Source of the DNA: Corythucha ciliata
Taxonomy: Eukaryota > Arthropoda > Insecta > Hemiptera > Tingidae
DNA: 64,000 nucleotides
Assembly (NCBI GenBank): GCA_038030265.1
Contig: CM075941.1
Location: forward strand, 5,394,001 to 5,458,000
Reading direction: 5' to 3'
Shown here: piece by piece, positions 11,271 to 20,814 of the stretch
Layout of the letters: each line of letters opens with the position of its first letter
How positions within the stretch are numbered: the first letter of the stretch is position 1
Position numbers and translations under genes: made by a program
Notes under the pieces: generated by a model
The model's input: the letters and a program-made list of their open reading frames with translations, nothing else
What the model was told of the DNA's origin: nothing
Databases searched by the model: none

Positions 11271-11435
11271 GTCGCAGAATTACATCAATCGGAAATAATT
11301 TCTACAAAACCTGGTCTAAATATCCCGACTGCAAGTTCATGTTCTTGACCTTGGCGAAGTTAAAGTCTCTGGGCTTGTTTTTGAAGGCCATGGACCTAGG
11401 CCTAGACAACCGTGACAGTCCCTAAAACCTGTCAA

Positions 11436-11466
11436 ATATAGCCATGAAATTAAATTAAATTAAATC
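11436..11466 (+). repeat. (AAATT)n microsatellite
   Basis: Four to five near-perfect AAATT units. Confidence 0.7.
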
Positions 11467-11469
11467 AAT

Positions 11470-12205
11470 GAAATTCGGAGCTAATCATCTGCAAAATTGC
11501 CAGTTTCTGGTCTAATTATCGGTGAAACTGCTAGTTTCCGGTATTTATTCTCGCAAAATTATCAGATTCTTGTATTTATTTCCGCGAAATTTAGAGTTCC
11601 AGGAGTCTTTCTTTTATAGTGACCGGAACGACCGTCTTTTGACGAATAGCCGCAAAAATTGAGTCATTTTGAAAGCCATTATCCCCGAAATGGGAATATT
11701 TTCGTGCATGGACATTCGCGATATTGCGAGTTTCACGCCTCAATTTCAGTCGAATTGAATGCTTCGGGCCTTTTCCCTAAGGCCGTGGATTCCACGGCCG
11801 ACGTGGACCACGGTAAGCCAACCCTGGCTCCGGCAGCACTCAAAGCTTGACGAACAGCGGCTAAGTTGCAACATTTTGAAGGTTATCGTCCGTGAAATTT
11901 GAAATTTACTGACTGAATAATCGCGATATTTCAAATTCCAGGTCTTAATTTCAGTGAAATCGTAAGTTCATGTTGGAATATCCGTGAAATTACTTAGTTT
12001 CCAGTCTTCTGTTTCGTGAAACTGCAAGTTTGAGATATTTATTTCCGCACAGTTGCACCATATCTTAGGACAAATATCCGTGAAATTAGAAGTTTCCTCG
12101 CTGAATATCTGCGATATTTCAAGTTTCCAAGTCCTAATTTCTGCGAAACTGCTAGTTTCTGTGCCTTTGAACTTGGAAGGGAGTTTTAACTTAAATTTAT
12201 TTGAA
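11470..12205 (+). repeat. Satellite-like degenerate repeats, family C
   Basis: About 40-bp units combine CGTGAAAT(T/C)GCAAGTTTC with GGTCTTAATTTC(G/C). This is a third sequence type, distinct from families A and B but still carrying the C(G/C)(G/C)GAAATT core. It is interrupted by the palindromic element at 12,211 and resumes after it. Confidence 0.6.
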
Positions 12206-12210
12206 ATTTA

Positions 12211-12353
12211 ATAGCGTTCCCCATTTGCTCAAAATTCTACAACGGGCTATTCATTTCCACCCGTCTTCTCCACTAACATATGATTTAATTCAGTGAAGAC
12301 GGGTGGAAATGAACTGCCCAAATGCAGAATTTTGTGCAAATGGGGAACGCTAT
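12211..12353. mobile_element. Palindromic MITE-like element, copy 1
   Basis: The 143-bp segment is almost a complete palindrome. It starts ATAGCGTTCCCCATTTGC and ends with the exact inverse GCAAATGGGGAACGCTAT; the inner arms TTCATTTCCACCCGTCTTC and GAAGACGGGTGGAAATGAA also pair. It has a short AT-rich loop and no coding capacity. A diverged copy is at 38,756-38,901 and a weaker one at 47,646-47,720. It sits inside family C repeats, so it inserted after they formed. Confidence 0.8.
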
Positions 12354-12359
12354 AAATAA

Positions 12360-13080
12360 ATTGGATGATTTTTGCAAGTTGGGGCCTAATTTGAGTGGAA
12401 TTACGTGAAATTGACAGTTTTGGGTATTGTGGTCTTAATTTCGGTGGAATAGCAAGTTTAGGGTCTTAATTAAAACTAAATTGTATTTTCGTCACCATTT
12501 TTGCCAAGATGGACCGCGCGTGGTAGGCTGACGAGGCCCATACTATACCGTCAATCTGCGAAATGGACATCAATTATCAGCAAAATTGGATGCTTCCAGG
12601 CACAACTTTCGTGAAATTACAAGTTATAGTGCAATTTCTTTTTTGAGGCTAGCCGGCCTCAAATGCGCTCATGCTCTGACGAATAGCCGTGTAATATCAA
12701 CATTTAGCGATAAATGATTGTGAGTTTGCCCTCCTAATTGGGTTGGGTCCTAATTTTGAAGAAAACGACAAGTTTCCTGGCTGAATATCCGCGATATTGA
12801 AAGTTTCGGGTCTTTGGGTGTTAATGTGTAGCTATGTAGGTAAGTGAAATTGCAAGTTTTGGAGCCTTTCTCGTGGCGGTGGATTCAACAGGTTAACCGG
12901 CCCTAGCAGATCCCGGAGCCTGACGAATACCTAGGAAATTAGAAGTTCCATGAAAGTCCGCGGCAATGCAACTTTCGTGTTATAATTCCTGTGAAAATGC
13001 TGGTTTCGGGTCTTAATGTAGGAGAAATTGCAAGTTTTGGAGCCTTTTTGGGACCTTTTTTTTAGTGACCGCAGACCGAG
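12360..13080 (+). repeat. Satellite-like degenerate repeats, family C, continued
   Basis: Further units of the GTGAAATTGCAAGTTT(T)GG...GTCTTAAT type, ending in a C12 run near 13,110 that adjoins the 3' end of the Jockey-like element. Confidence 0.55.
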
Positions 13081-13123
13081 CAATCCAAGCTTGATGAAAC
13101 CCGTAATCTCCCCCCCCCCCTCA

Positions 13124-14405
13124 TCATTGTTGAGACAAATTCGCTCGAGGGCCCAGGGGAATGCGTAAAGCTACCCACTCGCCCTTCTTTACGAGTCCGT
13201 CATTGCAGCTCCAATGACCAACCTTGAAAGATTTCACAAGTACAATGGACATCAATTTGTATGAAATAACTATTCGCAGGGTTTGTAGCTTGTACAAGTT
13301 GGACTTTGCAGCAACTCCCCACACTTCGCTCCCATATAGCATCAATGGTCGGATTATACATTTTTGTACACGAGTACACAGAATTCTGGTTTCAATCTGC
13401 TTTTTCTGTTTAGTATGGAGTACAGTTGCCGCTGCCTTGCATAGCCTTCTCCCACTTTTTTGTTAATGTGTTTTTCCCACGTTAGCCGTCTGTCAAGATA
13501 GAGGCCCAGGTATCGTACCGAAGCTTTATTGTCGTTCCATTTGAGGTTGGTGTTGCCTAATTGGAGTTCCAGAGGATTATTTAGAAAGCGAAGAGTGAAC
13601 ATTTTCGCTACACATTTGTTGTAGTTGAGGGTGATCTTCCATTTTCTCATGTACTGCTGGATTTCGTTCAAAGCATTTTGAACTGCGTCTCGTGCTTCGA
13701 TTATATTTTCATTGATCGATTAGATGGTATTGTCGTCCGCAAATGTAGCAAATTGAACATTCCGAGGAGCAGGGAGATCGCTCGTGTATGTATTGAATAG
13801 CATGGGGGGACAGAACCGAGCCTTGTAGAGTTCCAGCACGAATATGTTTCCTCGTGGAGACACTGTTGTTTATTCTGACGAAGAAGGACCTGGGGGTCAG
13901 GAAGGCGCACAGTACCTCGTATATGTGTTTTGGAAGCCCGGCTTGTTTTTCGAACCCCTTAGTGATATCTTCTGTCACGCTTGATGTCTGGCCGAATGGT
14001 TTGGGATGAGGTCAGTGACGAAAGGCGTGAGTCTCCGTTGATTACATTTTTCGAACAGTTTTCCAAGGAATGGAAGAACACTGATGGGACGATAGTTCTC
14101 TACCAACTTGTTATTTTTTCTTGCTTTTGTGAACACTACTACTTCGGCTATTTTCCACGTGGTTGGGAAGTATCCAGTTCTTAGACACTGATTGAAAATA
14201 TTTAATATTGCCATCATCCCTTTCTGTGGTAGTTTTTTTTTATCAATATTGGAGGGATTTCATCGTGTCCAGGGCTTTTTTTCACGGCCAGGTCCTTGAG
14301 AAGCCTTTTTAGTTCCGCTGGGCATACATAATCCAAGGATAGTTCAGCTGAGTGAAGGGGCGTGTTCACTTGTTCATCGATAGATTCCACTGCTTCAGAG
14401 AACAC
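13124..14405 (-). pseudogene. Jockey ORF2 reverse transcriptase, frameshifted
   Basis: Translations in alternating minus frames follow the order of a Jockey RT. 13,975-14,217 has FPTTWKIAEVV and ENYRPISVLPFLGKLFEK (RT fingers). 13,709-13,978 has AGTLQGSVLSP (motif 4/5). The neighbouring frame has a degraded ADD-type catalytic site. 13,354-13,671 has VRYLGLYLDRRLTW and INKK. 13,124-13,345 has MLYGSEVWGVA, the usual Jockey C-terminal region. At least three frame changes are needed, so it cannot make a full protein. Confidence 0.82.
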
Positions 14406-15655
14406 GTTAGCGTAGTATTCGGAGAAGATGTCGCACTTTTCCCCGTTCCGCGGTTATTACACGCTCGTTGTGGTGAATCGAGGGGATAATGTTTTATTTT
14501 CTTGTGAGTTGGCGAGTGGCTTTCCATAAGGAGTTGTCCGCGGGGTGTACATTTTCCACGTACTGGGCGTATCTATTGTACCGGTGTTTCTCCAGGTCCT
14601 CTCTGGCTTGTTTTTGGAGTCGATTTATTTCGATCTTCAGTGATTGCTCTCTGGACCTTTGCCATATACATATTGTCTTCCAAGGCTGTTTTTATATTTT
14701 ATTTTTTCGAGGATGAAGCTTGGGACGTGTTCGACGTAGCTTACGGACTTTTTTGGGTTTGGAGAACTTTCGGAGTCTGCAACGGCTTCTTTAAGTGTAG
14801 TTATGAAATCGCTTATAGATATGTCTTTTTCTTCGGGAAATCGCTGGTTATAGTTGATCGTTAAGTTTTGATTGATGTAGGTTTTGTATGTATGCCAGTT
14901 TATTGGACCTTTAATAAGTTTATTTCGAGTTTGGTGGTGGATAGGAGTGGACCCGAGTGTAGTAATTGTTGGAGAATGATCGAAGCAGAGCTCAGGTACT
15001 GTTCTAGTGGAAATTTGCGTGGATTCGTAACGCCGATGTCCAGGATATCCGGGTTTGAGTTTTCCCTAAAGAACGTTGGATCGGATGGTGCAACAACGTC
15101 AAAATTGTGGCGGGAAGAAAGCTCTAGAAGTAGACGTCCGGCTACGTTGGTGTTCCGGCACCCCCATGCGGTATTTTTCGCATTCAGATCTAGTAGCAGA
15201 TGTCTGCCATTGCAGAGCAGAGCAGTGACGTCGGTTTCTGTCAGGCGTTTATTGGGGGGCCTGTATACCGCTGTGATGTTGATTTTAGGGATTGAACGGA
15301 TATTTATCCCGGTGGCTTCTATATTATTATTTATTCTAGGAAGGTAAAGTTCTGTGTTGGGGATACTTCTTTTGACGAGGATGGCAACACCTCCCTACGA
15401 TCTTCCTTCCGAATGATCGTAGCTGTGCGTTAAGTACCCTTGTATTCTGAAACTATCTGCTTTTTGAAGGTGTGTTTCGGTTATGCATGCAATGGTTGGT
15501 TACATTGTGTTCGCTTAAGAAAATTTTGAGCTAGTTTTGTTTGCCGACAATACCATTTGCATTCCAGTTTAGAATGTTTATTTGACGTAAATTCACTGTA
15601 GGGTTCGATACATTTGTAGTTTGGTGAGAAACATGGGCTTGGTGGTTAGCGTTCA
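14406..15655 (-). pseudogene. Jockey ORF2 endonuclease region, degraded
   Basis: Minus-strand translation across frames shows hallmarks of an APE-type endonuclease. INILNWNANGIVGKQ (near 15,545-15,585) opens ORF2. GGVAILVKRSIP lies near 15,370-15,400, then ITAVYRPPNKRLTETD, HLLLDLNAKN (catalytic DxN) and FDVVAPSDPTFF. Stops and shifts interrupt it. Plus-strand open frames over the same region (for example 14,868-15,347) are shadows. Confidence 0.75.
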
Positions 15656-15662
15656 TGATTTG

Positions 15663-16072
15663 TTACGAAAGGAGAAGGAATGTGATGATTTTTGGTAGGA
15701 ATGGCTCGAGGGATCTGAGGACAGTCGATACTACAGAAGTAATTAAGTCCTCTGTGGCTGGTTCATTTTCCGGGTGTTTTGTGGGAATTTGGTTCTGAGG
15801 TCTTCGAGCACCATCTGCGAACGAACGAGAGGTGATGGGGTGTATGCTCATGGCGGTACCTAACTTTGTTTCGGATGTATTTCCCGTATCGTTTTTACGC
15901 CTCTGCTGTTTGATGTGAAGATAGTACTCACATCCCCTGTAATTCGCCGGATGGCTTTTACCACAATTCACGCAGGTTGGTAACGTTTCTCTATCTTTTG
16001 AGCAATCCTTGTAGTGGTGGTTGCCGTCACACTTGACACATCGACTAGGAAGACTGTAATAGTTTTGAGTAT
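15663..16072 (-). pseudogene. Jockey ORF1 3' part (zinc knuckles)
   Basis: This is the downstream half of the Gag-like ORF1. It resumes after the LTR insertion with TQNYYSLPSRCVKCDGNHHY and continues with TCVNCGKSHPANYRGCEYY, the second and third CCHC knuckles typical of Jockey ORF1, then an Arg/Ser/Pro-rich tail to a stop at 15,663. The first knuckle lies on the other side of the insertion. Confidence 0.8.
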
Positions 16073-16192
16073 TGTAGTATTCTAGTCACTCAAAAGATTA
16101 ACTATAAACGCGGTAACTTCCAAAAAGTGTATTCTTTTAAAATCGTATGTTATTTTTATAATTATTGTTTAAACTGTAGTCGATCTACATCA
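16073..16192 (-). repeat. 3' LTR, 120 bp
   Basis: Downstream LTR of the gypsy element, identical by eye to 19,957-20,076. It is unusually short for this family, and its copy of the AGTAT duplication lies just outside. Confidence 0.92.
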
Positions 16193-17469
16193 TTTTCTTC
16201 CCCTTCAAGACCGTTTGTACCACTCTGATTTGCTTTTAAAATTTGCTCGGCGTGTCGCTTCCATATTAATCCGGAGTCCTCACAGACTACAATGTACGTT
16301 CGATCTCCTAAGACTTGTTTTATTTGGGCTTTTATCCACTTCTTTCCTATGGAATTCGCTCTGTAGCCCCGAACATATACACTCTCTCCCCCTTGAAATT
16401 CAACCCATTGTGTTTTCCTCTTGAATTCCTGTGACCTCCTTTTTGAAACTTCATGCATCGAATCCAACCTGGACCTAAGTTCTCTCCCGAACATCATCGA
16501 TGCTGGTGTTTTTCCAGTTACACTGTGTTCAGATATTCTATAGTGAAAAAGGTAGCGTGACAGGACCGTATTCCAACTAGTATTTTGTTTTTCACTCTCG
16601 TTCAAAAATTTATAGAGCGCTGTCTTAGCCGATCTTACGCTATTTTCAGCTGCTCCATTGCTCGCCGGGTGGTACGGTGGGCTGGTTCGATGGTCGATGG
16701 CATTTTTCTTACAAAATTCTTCAAATTCTCCTGAAGTGAATTGAGGCCCATTGTCACTTACCAAAACCTTTGGTAAACCAAATCTTGCGAAAACTTCCCT
16801 TAATTTTTCTATCGTTGCCCTTGAATCACATTTATTCATCACGAAAATTTCTGGCCACTTACTGTAAGCGTCGGTAATTAAAAGGAACATTTTAGACCTG
16901 AGCGGCCCGAAAAAATCGACATGAACCCTTTCGAAAGGTCCACTTGTATCGCTCCAAGGCTTCACCGGCATTTCACTGTTTTCATTTCTTACTGCCATAC
17001 ACGGCGCACAGTTTCTTACGATCTCTTCAATATCGCTATCGAGAGAAGGCCACCAAAAATATGAGCGCGCACGAGACTTCATTTTACTCATGCCCAAATG
17101 AGAAGAATGTAATTCCTTTAACAAAAAAAACTGAATTTTTTTTGGAATAACAGCGCGATATCCCCACATGACTACTCCATTTTCCACGTTGAGTTCAAGC
17201 TTTCTCCGAAAAAACGGCTTTAAAGAATCATCCACTTGATTTGGCCAACCATCTCGAACATAACAAAATACTTTACTCAGAATGGGATCTCTTCTAGTTT
17301 CAATTTTTAAATGAGAACTGCTTAAAGGCAGATCGTTTTCAACAAGGTCAACGTATTCGGTTATATCCTTTTCTGGACTTGAGATACACAGAGGCAGCCG
17401 CGAGAACCCGTCCGCTAGATTGTCCTCACTCCTAACGTACTTACGTACCCTGACATAAAAAGTGCCCAA
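16162..17469 (-). CDS. Ty3/gypsy integrase region (longest intact frame)
   Basis: A 435-codon frame carrying the end of the RNase H/tether region and the whole integrase. The zinc-binding HHCC is H121, H124, C154, C157 (ELHSSHLGM ... RNCAPC). The catalytic triad is D185 (VDFFGP), D239 (VSDNGPQFTS) and E275 (NGAAEN). A C-terminal DNA-binding region with basic and aromatic residues follows (about 340-410). The frame begins in mid-polyprotein, since the true Pol start is upstream in other frames. The last 31 bases lie in the 3' LTR, as usual for short-LTR gypsy elements. Confidence 0.9.
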   Translation of the reverse strand: MGTFYVRVRKYVRSEDNLADGFSRLPLCISSPEKDITEYVDLVENDLPLSSSHLKIETRRDPILSKVFCYVRDGWPNQVDDSLKPFFRRKLELNVENGVVMWGYRAVIPKKIQFFLLKELHSSHLGMSKMKSRARSYFWWPSLDSDIEEIVRNCAPCMAVRNENSEMPVKPWSDTSGPFERVHVDFFGPLRSKMFLLITDAYSKWPEIFVMNKCDSRATIEKLREVFARFGLPKVLVSDNGPQFTSGEFEEFCKKNAIDHRTSPPYHPASNGAAENSVRSAKTALYKFLNESEKQNTSWNTVLSRYLFHYRISEHSVTGKTPASMMFGRELRSRLDSMHEVSKRRSQEFKRKTQWVEFQGGESVYVRGYRANSIGKKWIKAQIKQVLGDRTYIVVCEDSGLIWKRHAEQILKANQSGTNGLEGEENDVDRLQFKQ

Positions 17470-17865
17470 CGTTGAAGTCGACCAGCAGCCATTTCCGGTA
17501 TGCCCTTGTTTTCACCGAATAACGCCAATAACGGTTTGTGATCCGTTACCAAAAGAAAATGTCTCCCCATTAAGTACTGGTAGAACTTTTGAAGACCCCA
17601 GTAAATAGCTAGCGCTTCCTTATGTATGAATCATTGAATAGTTTGATTCAGCGGTATTCAACACCCGCGAAGCAAATGCTATAGGTCTTTCACTCCCATC
17701 TGGAAACTTATGGAGTAAAACAGCTCCTATTCCGACTTTTGAGGCATCACAGTACAGTGACACAGGTAAAGCAGGATTGAATTGAACTAAAAGTTCCTCG
17801 GAAAGCATCGCTCGTTTGACTTCGGAAAACGATCTTTCACCCATTCAAACTTTTTACCTTTCCTA
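17470..17865 (-). pseudogene. Ty3/gypsy RNase H, frame-broken
   Basis: The 17,620-17,844 frame reads VSLYCDASKVGIGAVLLH and ERPIAFASRVLN, the Ty3-type RNase H with the first catalytic Asp in YCDAS. After a break near 17,625 another frame continues with KEALAIYWGLQKFYQYL and FLLVTDHKPLLALF, the rest of RNase H with the Asp of TDHKPL. All key segments are present but not in one frame. Confidence 0.85.
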
Positions 17866-18631
17866 AGTAATTTATATAAAGGGTTAACTATTGTAGCCAA
17901 ATTTTTTATGAAACGACCGTAATATTTAATAGAACCGAGGAATGACTTGACTTGAGACGAATTTTCGGGGCGAGGAATCGAGCTTAAAGCTTTGATTTTC
18001 TCAGGATCTTTTTTAATTCCGGTACAATTTATTATGTGGCCAACATACTTAATTTATTTTTTTTAAAACTCACACTTTTGCAGATTCAGTCTGAACCCAG
18101 CATCTTTCAATTTTTGAAAAACTGAACGCAAATTGTTCAAGTGATCCTCCCGAGATTTTCCCGTTATAATGATGTCATCCAGAAAGTTTATTACTCCGAC
18201 AAGCCTTGCAGACACTTTTCCACTACTTTTTGAAATATAGCCACAGCTGGCTTCGTCCCGAAAGGGAGACGGTGTGGTTTGAAAATACCTTTATGAGTAG
18301 ACCAAGCCAGCAGCATTTTCGATTCCTCGTCTAATTCCAAGTGATTATAAGCCTTTACAAAGTCCAGCTTCGAAAATTCTTGTCCTCCCTGTATAACCGC
18401 TAAAATTTCATCCAAACGAGGTAGGGGGTGTTTAACATCCTCCAAAAACTTATTGACAGTTAACTTGTAATTAGCGCATAACCTTAAGGCACCGTTTGGT
18501 TTCAAAATAGGAACAAGAGGTGTTCCCCACTCACTTGAACTGATTTTTTCGATCATTCCGGCCTTTTCTAACTCTTCAAGCTCGCGATTCACTTTTTCTA
18601 AAAATGCGAACGGTACTGGCCGAGGTTTCAT
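17866..18631 (-). pseudogene. Ty3/gypsy reverse transcriptase, frame-broken
   Basis: The 18,191-18,631 frame carries RT fingers and palm: SSEWGTPLVPILKPNGALR, the Asp of FSKLDFVKAYNHLELDEES (motif A) and LPFGTKPAVAIFQ (motif B). One frame change near 18,190 is needed to reach FLDDIIITGKSREDH, motif C with FLDD in place of the usual Y(V/L)DD, followed by FRLNLQKCEF. The break sits exactly between motifs B and C. Confidence 0.87.
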
Positions 18632-18805
18632 GAATTTTGGTTTTGCGTCCTCTCTCAGGCGAAGCTTTATTTTCTCGTACCTGTAAATACCAACGCCATC
18701 TTTGAAAAGCTCGTCATATTCCTGAATTAATTCGCTTTAATTGCTATCGTATGATTCCAAACATAATTTACTAACTTTGGTGATATTAAAAACAAAATAA
18801 ACCCG

Positions 18806-19297
18806 TCAACCAATCGCGCCCCATGAGTGTTTTGTTCCTTTCGGCACAATATGGATTGATGCGTCTTCAAGCCTTTTGCCTCTCCATTCCACTGTGGCCT
18901 GTATTGTTCCCACCGGTTTTATAATTTCACCACCGAAAGCTTTAAGCTGCATTGCCGTAGGGGTGAGTTCTAGAAACGAAAACAGCTTGTTATAAACAGA
19001 AAAAGGCATGACTGTAACCCCCGCTCCGGTGTCGATTTCCATATCCAACTTCTTATTTGCGTAGGAAACTTGGACTTTAAACGGCTTAAAGACGCGTGAC
19101 CCCAACGAAAACATGTCCACAAAATCCTTTTCATTTTCTTCTTTTCCGCTATCCTTGTCGTCCAATTCGTTTGTTTCAACGTTGGCTTTACATACGATAG
19201 CTAGGTGTCCCACTTTTGAACATTTCCGACACTTGTACAACTTGTATCTACATTTTTCTGTGGTATGATTTTCTCCTTCCGCAGTGAGAGCACGCAT
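18806..19297 (-). CDS. Gag zinc knuckle plus aspartic protease
   Basis: A 163-codon frame. Its N-terminal part has a retroviral-type knuckle, CRKCSKVGHLAIVC (CX2CX4HX4C). The protease follows with active-site DTGA in LDMEIDTGAGVTVMPFSVY and a flap/C-terminal region (AFGGEIIKPVG, ATVEWRG). It ends before the RT frame with a stop near 18,806, so Pol continuity would need a shift. Confidence 0.87.
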   Translation of the reverse strand: MRALTAEGENHTTEKCRYKLYKCRKCSKVGHLAIVCKANVETNELDDKDSGKEENEKDFVDMFSLGSRVFKPFKVQVSYANKKLDMEIDTGAGVTVMPFSVYNKLFSFLELTPTAMQLKAFGGEIIKPVGTIQATVEWRGKRLEDASIHIVPKGTKHSWGAIG

Positions 19298-19926
19298 TTT
19301 TTTGGTCGAATCGCGGCCGGGTAGTTAGATCAAAGATGTCATTAGGAGGTGTTGATTTCTTCAAACTAGATTCTTGTCGCAACGCTATTTCGTACAAGTC
19401 GATCAAATTTTTATCCTTCGGATTTTCTTCGCAGAGTCGATCAAAGATTTTACTGTGACACAATCCACAGACGAACTTATCTTTCGAAAACTCTACTAAA
19501 TGAAATCCGTAACTACACCCTATCGCTCCTTGTTTTACTCTACGAAACCACGAACTATCAGTTTCTCCGTCACTTTGTCGAAGTTCGTGAAATTCTTTTT
19601 TTTTCCTGAATAGAGAAGAAGAATTCTTCGTAGGACAATTCTGAAGGTCTTTTCGTGTGGCAGAGGTCTCGAAGCAAAGAATACGTCTCCGCACCCATCA
19701 CTGTTATCAAAATTGACACTTTTTTTTCTTCTTCTACCGAGTTCAAAACAAAAAATTGCTCCAGCCTCTCTTCATAGGTGCTCCAGTCGTCACCACCATC
19801 CGCATTAAATTCTTTCAACACACTGATATTGAAACTTTGAGTTCTTCCCTCCATCCTTCCACTATTGAACGATTCGTCATCATTTCTTTTGTGGGCCGAG
19901 TGGGTAACCGTTTTCTTGGGTGACAT
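19248..19926 (-). pseudogene. Gag, frameshifted
   Basis: The ATG at 19,926 (MSPKKTVTHSAHK...) lies 31 bases inside the 5' LTR boundary and starts gag: FNADGGDDWSTYEERLEQFF and ILITVMGAETYSLLRDLC are typical of this clade. After a frame change around 19,610, close to a T9 run at 19,596-19,604, a second frame continues with KKEFHELRQSDGETDSSWFR and CHSKIFDRLC, the usual capsid features. A homopolymer base-call error could explain this break. Confidence 0.87.
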
Positions 19927-19956
19927 GGTTCCAAGATGCCCAAAACGTCGCCAAAC

Positions 19957-20076
19957 TGTAGTATTCTAGTCACTCAAAAGATTAACTATAAACGCGGTAA
20001 CTTCCAAAAAGTGTATTCTTTTAAAATCGTATGTTATTTTTATAATTATTGTTTAAACTGTAGTCGATCTACATCA
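19957..20076 (-). repeat. 5' LTR, 120 bp
   Basis: Upstream LTR on the minus strand, identical by eye to the 3' LTR. The AGTAT duplication lies at 20,077-20,081. Confidence 0.92.
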
Positions 20077-20081
20077 AGTAT

Positions 20082-20523
20082 GATGAAATCGCTGGCAATT
20101 TTTACATTGCGGGATGACATTAAGTTTTCGCCTAGGCTCAACGCTGACTACCGAGTAGAACTGCCTGGTAAGGCCGAATATTTTTTTGTTCTTTTTCCGT
20201 TGTTCTTTCCAAGGAAACAAAGCGTATTGGGGTCTGGAGCTTGCCTTTATTAAGTAAGCGCGTTACTTTTTTGACGGGATACGATAAGTTAATCAATTCT
20301 TCCTCGATTTCCTTTTCAGTGAGGGAAAACGGAACGCCTCTTATGGCTACTTCGACTGTTTTATTTTCGTTTGGCGACCTGTAGGTATGATAAAGTATTT
20401 TCTCGGTGTCAAAGAATTTTGTGACCGAGCGAAAGTCATCGGAAGTTTGCAATACATTTTCAGAGCGCTTTTGGTCATCCTAGTTGAAAATTCTTCTTTG
20501 CAATGTATTTTTAAATCACTCAT
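20082..20523 (-). pseudogene. Jockey ORF1 5' part
   Basis: The frame opens at an ATG (20,523) reading MSDLKIHCKEEFS, shifts frame near 20,430, and then reads LYHTYRSPNENK, VEVAIRGVPFSLTEKEIEEE and VTRLLNKGK, the PRE_C2HC/RNA-binding part of Jockey ORF1. A further shift reaches QFYSVVSVEPR and the first knuckle IPQCKNCQRFHHT. The LTR element interrupts the sequence there; its continuation is at 16,072 and below. Confidence 0.8.
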
Positions 20524-20690
20524 GACCTTCTGGTAGTTAACGTTTTTTCTTGTAAGAATAGAAGTGGTATCTTTTCTTTACGAGGGCTAATTGTGTTAGT
20601 TTCCATGGGGGAATGAATTTCGATTGTGTTTTCCGCAAGAAGCGAATACCTGTTCTTTATCGTGACAGAATTTGGACTTTATTATTATTA

Positions 20691-20814
20691 TTAAATTAAT
20701 TAAACTGATGTTATCCGGACGACGATGGAAGGGCATAGCCCAACACGATTCGAGTTTCGAGAAAAAATGGCTCCTGGTGGTTGCCCAATGGTCAGTTCAG
20801 TTTAATTAATTTAA
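20691..20814. mobile_element. Short TIR element (MITE-like, 124 bp)
   Basis: Perfect 18-bp terminal inverted repeats, TTAAATTAATTAAACTGA at the left and its complement at the right, enclose 88 bp of unique GC-richer sequence with no coding capacity. The repeat is AT-rich, so chance is less remote than usual, but 18 of 18 is striking. Confidence 0.6.

Larger units (their letters stand above)
16073..20076 (-). mobile_element. Ty3/gypsy LTR retrotransposon nested in Jockey
   Basis: A 4,004-bp element on the minus strand bounded by two 120-bp direct repeats that read as identical, beginning TGTAG and ending ATCA. It is flanked by AGTAT at 16,068-16,072 and again at 20,077-20,081. Internal order (minus strand) is gag, CCHC knuckle, aspartic protease, RT, RNase H, integrase, which defines Ty3/gypsy (Metaviridae). 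A candidate primer-binding site starts TGGCGACGTTTTGGGC three bases inside the 5' LTR (19,953-19,938), and a polypurine tract AAGGGGAAGAAAA abuts the 3' LTR (16,205-16,193). No env-like ORF is present. Frameshifts or stops interrupt gag, the PR-RT join, RT and RNase H. Confidence 0.93.
13124..20523 (-). mobile_element. Jockey-type non-LTR retrotransposon, decayed and split
   Basis: On the minus strand the order is ORF1 (Gag-like), then ORF2 (endonuclease plus reverse transcriptase), as in the Jockey clade. A Ty3/gypsy element at 16,073-20,076 splits ORF1, so only about 3.4 kb here is Jockey sequence. Several frameshifts and stops interrupt both ORFs. No poly-A tail is visible at the low-coordinate end, which runs into a C-run and satellite repeats, and no target-site duplication was found. 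The 5' end is set at the ORF1 ATG (20,523); the true end may lie further out. Confidence 0.8.

Noticed and set aside
14489..15347. Plus-strand open frames up to 159 codons
   Set aside because: They lie over the minus-strand Jockey endonuclease, whose motifs are recognisable; shadows.
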